From assembly GCA_947177325.1 (NCBI GenBank), contig CAMWUH010000064.1, positions 1 through 9,299 of the forward strand: a stretch of DNA of 9,299 nt. Direction: 5' to 3'. Position numbers and translations under genes: made by a program. Positions 7,701-9,299 of the stretch are shown here, one piece after another (within the stretch, counting starts at the first letter, position 1; each line of letters starts with the position of its first letter). This stretch comes from an uncultured Bacteroidales bacterium. Its GTDB lineage: Bacteria > Bacteroidota > Bacteroidia > Bacteroidales > Muribaculaceae. The notes under the pieces were generated by a model. That model ran no database searches. It worked only from the letters and a program-made list of their open reading frames with translations, and was not told the origin of the DNA.

Positions 7701-7796
7701 TTCCGGCAGACACAATCAAGGGCAGCGCCGGAATGGCGTAAGCGGGCTATAGCCATGGCTACCCCGCGTTACATTGGTTGTTTAATCCGATTAAAC
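7701..7796. other. three consecutive inverted repeats between rpmF and fabH
   Basis: Three dyads fill most of the gap. GTTTAAT (7780-7786) with ATTAAAC (7790-7796) overlaps the rpmF stop codon. GCGGG (7742-7746) with CCCGC (7763-7767) encloses the palindrome TAGCCATGGCTA (7750-7761). TTCCGGC (7701-7707) pairs with GCCGGAA (7727-7733). None has a T-run after it on the minus strand, so they do not look like terminators; RNA processing, stability or translational control of fabH are possible roles. Confidence 0.5.
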
Positions 7797-7973
7797 GGCA
7801 GCTTTTTCGATAGCGATTTTGCCGCGGTAGTAACCACACTCTTTGCACACACAGTGATAAACGTGCCAAGCGCCGCAGTTGGGGCAGATAGCAAGTGTGG
7901 GCATAGCTGCTTTGTCGTGAGTTCTACGTTTTGCGGTGCGAGTTTTTGATTGTTTTCGTTTAGGATGTGCCAT
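7791..7973 (-). CDS. rpmF: 50S ribosomal protein bL32
   Basis: Small basic zinc-ribbon protein of the large ribosomal subunit. The 60-residue product opens with the typical MAHPKRKQSKTRTAKRRTHDK and has the metal-binding pairs C30-x2-C33 and C43-x2-C46 (CPNCGAWHVYHCVCKECGYYRG), so this is the zinc-binding (C+) form; C41 is an additional cysteine. Length is normal. It lies 90 nt after the DUF177 gene and before fabH, the common bacterial order. Its stop codon is embedded in a 7-bp inverted repeat. Confidence 0.98.
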   Translation of the reverse strand: MAHPKRKQSKTRTAKRRTHDKAAMPTLAICPNCGAWHVYHCVCKECGYYRGKIAIEKAAV

Positions 7974-7980
7974 TTTGTTT

Positions 7981-8035
7981 TATTCTTTATCGGTTAATAT
8001 TCTTTATTTAATTGACGGCTCGCATGGAGAGCCGT
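7981..8035 (-). other. hairpin and 10-bp direct repeat between the DUF177 gene and rpmF
   Basis: ACGGCTC (8015-8021) and GAGCCGT (8029-8035) form a perfect 7-bp stem with a 7-nt loop, about 30 nt past the DUF177 stop. Closer to rpmF, TATTCTTTAT occurs twice (7981-7990 and 7998-8007), a 17-bp spacing. On the minus strand the stem is followed by CAATTAAATAAAG, not a T-run, so full termination is unlikely. It could be a processing or translational control element of rpmF. Confidence 0.45.
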
Positions 8036-8063
8036 TTGAAGGTCATATTTTTGTAGAGCCGGC

Positions 8064-8645
8064 TTAAGCTTCGGGATTAAAGTCTTTCAGCTTGTCCCAG
8101 CGTGAGTCGGTTGCGCCCGAAGAGAGGTCGTCGTCCATTTGGTCCATCTCTTCGATGAGCGAATCTTCGAGCTCGGTGTCTTCGCCCGAATTTCCGGCCC
8201 GATGTTTTTTCAGCAGCGAACTCATAGCGCGGTTACATTTGCCAAGCGGATGAACATGCTTGATTGGAATAGCGAGCGCCACGGTGTCGTGTATCATGTA
8301 AGCGACATTCAGGTAATTGTCGCTTTCGGGAATAACAAGGAATTCATCGGACGAGTCGTCATAATCATCGCCATATTTCACCACGATTGAGTATTCCGTG
8401 TCGATTGGCAAATGCAGATCGTCAAGGCAGCGGTCGCAGGCCACAACTACTTCGCCGTCGAGCTTGAAGTAGAGGGTGTAGCAATCGTTGCGGTGGTCTA
8501 CGGTGAGGTCAACAAGGATGTCGGCGTCGCGCACATCGTTGTTTTCCATGTTGACGAAGAACTGCTTATTGAGTTTGTATTCAAACTCTTGCGACCCTAC
8601 GGGGATGCTTTTTAGCGGTAATTTGAATTCGGTGAACTTTCCCAT
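8064..8645 (-). CDS. DUF177 / YceD-family protein
   Basis: A 193-residue protein of the DUF177 family (E. coli YceD, linked in the literature to 23S rRNA accumulation). Support comes from the family's V-A-C-D-R-C-L motif (C70 and C73), the beta-rich core, a third conserved-looking cysteine at C137 (PLGKCN), and the closing D-S-R-W-D-K-L-K motif (about 180-187), together with the position directly in front of rpmF. The segment about 152-176 is strongly acidic. The frame is open for 45 more codons to an ATG at 8780, but these run through the promoter and a terminator T-run and code for a Phe/Lys-rich stretch unlike the family; MGKFTEFKLPLKSIPVG at 8645 is the natural start. Whether the cysteines bind metal is not known to me. 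Confidence 0.9.
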   Translation of the reverse strand: MGKFTEFKLPLKSIPVGSQEFEYKLNKQFFVNMENNDVRDADILVDLTVDHRNDCYTLYFKLDGEVVVACDRCLDDLHLPIDTEYSIVVKYGDDYDDSSDEFLVIPESDNYLNVAYMIHDTVALAIPIKHVHPLGKCNRAMSSLLKKHRAGNSGEDTELEDSLIEEMDQMDDDLSSGATDSRWDKLKDFNPEA

Positions 8646-8671
8646 GATTGCGTAAGTGTGGAAAAACTTTG

Positions 8672-8703
8672 CAAAATTAGTTATTATCTTGGTATTTACC
8701 AAC
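8672..8703 (-). promoter_or_regulatory. promoter of the DUF177-rpmF-fabH unit
   Basis: On the minus strand the -7 box TAATTTTG (8679-8672) matches TAnnTTTG, and 20 nt upstream lies GTTG (8703-8700), a near match to the TTTG -33 box. Transcription would start near 8666, about 20 nt before the ATG. Directly upstream is a perfect dyad AACTTTTTT (8701-8709) / AAAAAAGTT (8712-8720) that overlaps the -33 box and may act as an A/T-tract upstream element. Confidence 0.65.
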
Positions 8704-8755
8704 TTTTTTTGAAAAAAGTTTTTTAGGAACTTCTCGCCCCCTCTCCTTATATAGC

Positions 8756-8794
8756 AAAAAAAATCCGGATGACCCTCCACGGGTTTTCCGGATT
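8756..8794 (-). terminator. intrinsic terminator of the putative RNA upstream
   Basis: AATCCGGA (8762-8769) pairs perfectly with TCCGGATT (8787-8794); inside, ACCC (8772-8775) pairs with GGGT (8781-8784) around a 5-nt loop. On the minus strand the stem is followed by a run of eight T (8763-8756), so it terminates transcripts coming from the right. It lies about 50 nt upstream of the DUF177 promoter. Confidence 0.85.
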
Positions 8795-9027
8795 AAAGTC
8801 AAAAAGACGGATTTGCCGGCAGGCGCTGTTCGTTGTAATAATTCAACGTTGCGAACTGCGCAAGCCTTGAATCAAGATTAAATCATACTTACATTTCCTT
8901 TAACCATAATGAGTAAAGTGGGTTAATTATGTTATAATTAAGCATTTACTCTAAGCCAAGAGTTGCCGAACTTCACAGCTTGGGGCTCGTGACTCCGGAC
9001 CCTTCAGCTATGAGGGGTCCTTTACAC
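8756..9027 (-). ncRNA. putative structured non-coding RNA, family unrecognised
   Basis: The region has a full promoter at its right end, an intrinsic terminator at its left end, no substantial ORF, and several strong hairpins. From the 5' end these are: a 9-bp stem with a 6-nt loop (9020-8997, GGACCCTTC/GAGGGGTCC, one G-U) starting only about 6 nt from the expected start; CCAAG/CTTGG enclosing AGTT/AACT with a CGGC tetraloop (8983-8956); a long hairpin with GAGTAAA/TTTACTC and TTAATTAT/ATAATTAA (8951-8911); a bulged stem-loop (8867-8821, AGGC, GC, GTTCG with partners); and the terminator. The only short frames are about 18 and 9 codons. I see none of the hallmarks of tmRNA, RNase P RNA, SRP RNA or 6S RNA. 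It could be a free sRNA of about 270 nt or an attenuating leader in front of the DUF177-rpmF-fabH unit; the second promoter downstream favours an independent RNA. Confidence 0.5.
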
Positions 9028-9030
9028 TTG

Positions 9031-9061
9031 CAAAAATAATGAAGATTTTTGATATAACAAA
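9031..9061 (-). promoter_or_regulatory. promoter of the putative RNA
   Basis: On the minus strand TTTG (9061-9058) is followed after 19 nt by TATTTTTG (9038-9031), a full match to the Bacteroidetes promoter consensus. The start would be near 9025-9027, immediately before the first hairpin. This is one of the two best promoter matches in the window, with that of der. Confidence 0.72.
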
Positions 9062-9070
9062 ATTTTGTTA
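9055..9070. repeat. perfect 16-bp palindrome over the -33 box
   Basis: TAACAAAATTTTGTTA is its own reverse complement and contains the TTTG -33 element of the promoter just described. Such placement is typical of a repressor operator, though an A/T palindrome in AT-rich DNA can also be chance. It also places a TTTG on the + strand (9064-9067), but no matching + strand -7 box follows. Confidence 0.7.
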
Positions 9071-9087
9071 AAGTTTTTTTAATTAAA

Positions 9088-9246
9088 ATGCAAAAAAATA
9101 TTCACAAGATAAGCCCAATAAGCCCAATAAGCCCAATAAGCCTAATAAGGCCAATAGGGATAATGGGAGCGCCGGAAAATGGGTCAATAGGGCCGATAAG
9201 CCCAATAAGCCCAATAGGCCCAATAGGCCCAAAAGACCAACTCTAG
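9088..9246 (+). CDS. possible 52-residue Ser/Gly-Pro-Ile repeat peptide
   Basis: An ATG after an AT-rich stretch opens a frame of 52 codons ending in TAG at 9244-9246. After MQKNIHKI the product is made of S-P-I and G-P-I tripeptides from the 9-bp DNA repeat, interrupted by an IMGAPENG segment, and ends GPKDQL. The frame is kept across the irregular 24-nt interruption between the two repeat blocks. No + strand promoter of the TAnnTTTG type was found, and the same DNA is also largely open on the minus strand, as any repeat with a unit length divisible by three tends to be. Most likely non-coding; listed because frame retention is worth testing. Confidence 0.15.
   Translation: MQKNIHKISPISPISPISLIRPIGIMGAPENGSIGPISPISPIGPIGPKDQL
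9108..9230. repeat. 9-bp tandem repeat array in two blocks
   Basis: Units of the form AATAAGCCC run at 9108-9161 (six units: four close copies, then AATAAGGCC and AATAGGGAT) and at 9186-9230 (five units: AATAGGGCC, GATAAGCCC, AATAAGCCC and AATAGGCCC twice). A 24-nt non-repeat segment (9162-9185) separates the blocks. The right block shifts toward GGCCC in place of AGCCC. Arrays of this kind are, to my recollection, common between genes in gut Bacteroidales. This one lies directly upstream of the putative RNA promoter. After 9246 to the window end I see nothing identifiable. Confidence 0.92.
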
Positions 9247-9299
9247 GGTCGTGATATAGGGGGAAGCCGTCGCATAAGAAAAAAATGGCGGGTAGGCGG

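Noticed and set aside
7660..7719. N-terminal extension of fabH to the ATG at 7719
   Set aside because: The 20 residues are unlike any FabH and contain part of an intergenic inverted repeat.
8646..8780. N-terminal extension of the DUF177 protein to the ATG at 8780
   Set aside because: It would translate through a consensus promoter and the A/T run of a terminator; the family start is MGKFTEF.
8940..9025. Resemblance of TGAAGTTCGGCAACT to the P2 loop of SAM-I-type riboswitches
   Set aside because: The rest of the S-box core (GGTGGAGGGA-like segment, pseudoknot partner GCC in the right place) is missing and no methionine-related gene follows.
8756..9027. tmRNA, RNase P RNA, SRP RNA or 6S RNA
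   Set aside because: No tRNA-like ends or tag frame, no GAGGAAAGTCCGGGC-like motif, no SRP tetraloop region, and no long rod closed by pairing of the two ends.
9108..9230. CRISPR array
   Set aside because: The repeated unit is only 9 bp and directly tandem, with no unique spacers of constant length and no cas gene in the window.

Overview
The window looks like chromosomal DNA of a gut Bacteroidales, most likely of the Muribaculaceae (S24-7) type. The basis is protein character (PNPase, Der, Era, FabH and bL32 all read as Bacteroidetes versions), the lack of Shine-Dalgarno sequences before start codons, promoters of the Bacteroidetes primary-sigma type (TTTG, about 20 nt, TAnnTTTG), and a 9-bp AT/GC-mixed tandem repeat of the AATAAGCCC kind that I recall from intergenic DNA of this group. 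The family-level assignment is inference; nothing here settles genus or species.

Layout. Positions 1-303 are an AT-rich upstream region ending in the promoter of pnp (polynucleotide phosphorylase, + strand, 304-2568), which closes with a strong intrinsic terminator. All other confident genes lie on the minus strand and converge on pnp. Read in transcription order from the right they are: a putative structured RNA of about 270 nt (9027 to 8756) with its own promoter and intrinsic terminator; a DUF177/YceD-family protein (8645-8064); rpmF (bL32, 7973-7791); fabH (7659-6673) with a terminator behind it; era (6489-5452); der (5340-4021) with its own promoter; and a lone iron-dependent alcohol dehydrogenase (3929-2763).

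How they fit together. DUF177-rpmF-fabH is the familiar bacterial cluster joining ribosome assembly to the start of fatty-acid synthesis, here without plsX between rpmF and fabH. Era (16S rRNA / 30S maturation) and Der (50S maturation) follow on the same strand, so most of the window serves ribosome biogenesis, with PNPase as an RNA turnover enzyme across the convergent junction. Internal punctuation (a terminator after fabH, a promoter before der) suggests at least three transcription units rather than one long operon.

The part least explained by known genes is 8756-9250: a promoter-hairpins-terminator arrangement with no good ORF, a perfect 16-bp palindrome over its -33 box, and a two-block 9-bp tandem repeat that keeps a Ser-Pro-Ile / Gly-Pro-Ile reading frame open. 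I could not match the RNA to 6S, tmRNA, RNase P, SRP RNA or a known riboswitch by eye. The other noteworthy points are a roughly 53-residue N-terminal extension on Era and an Arg/Asp-rich tail on PNPase.
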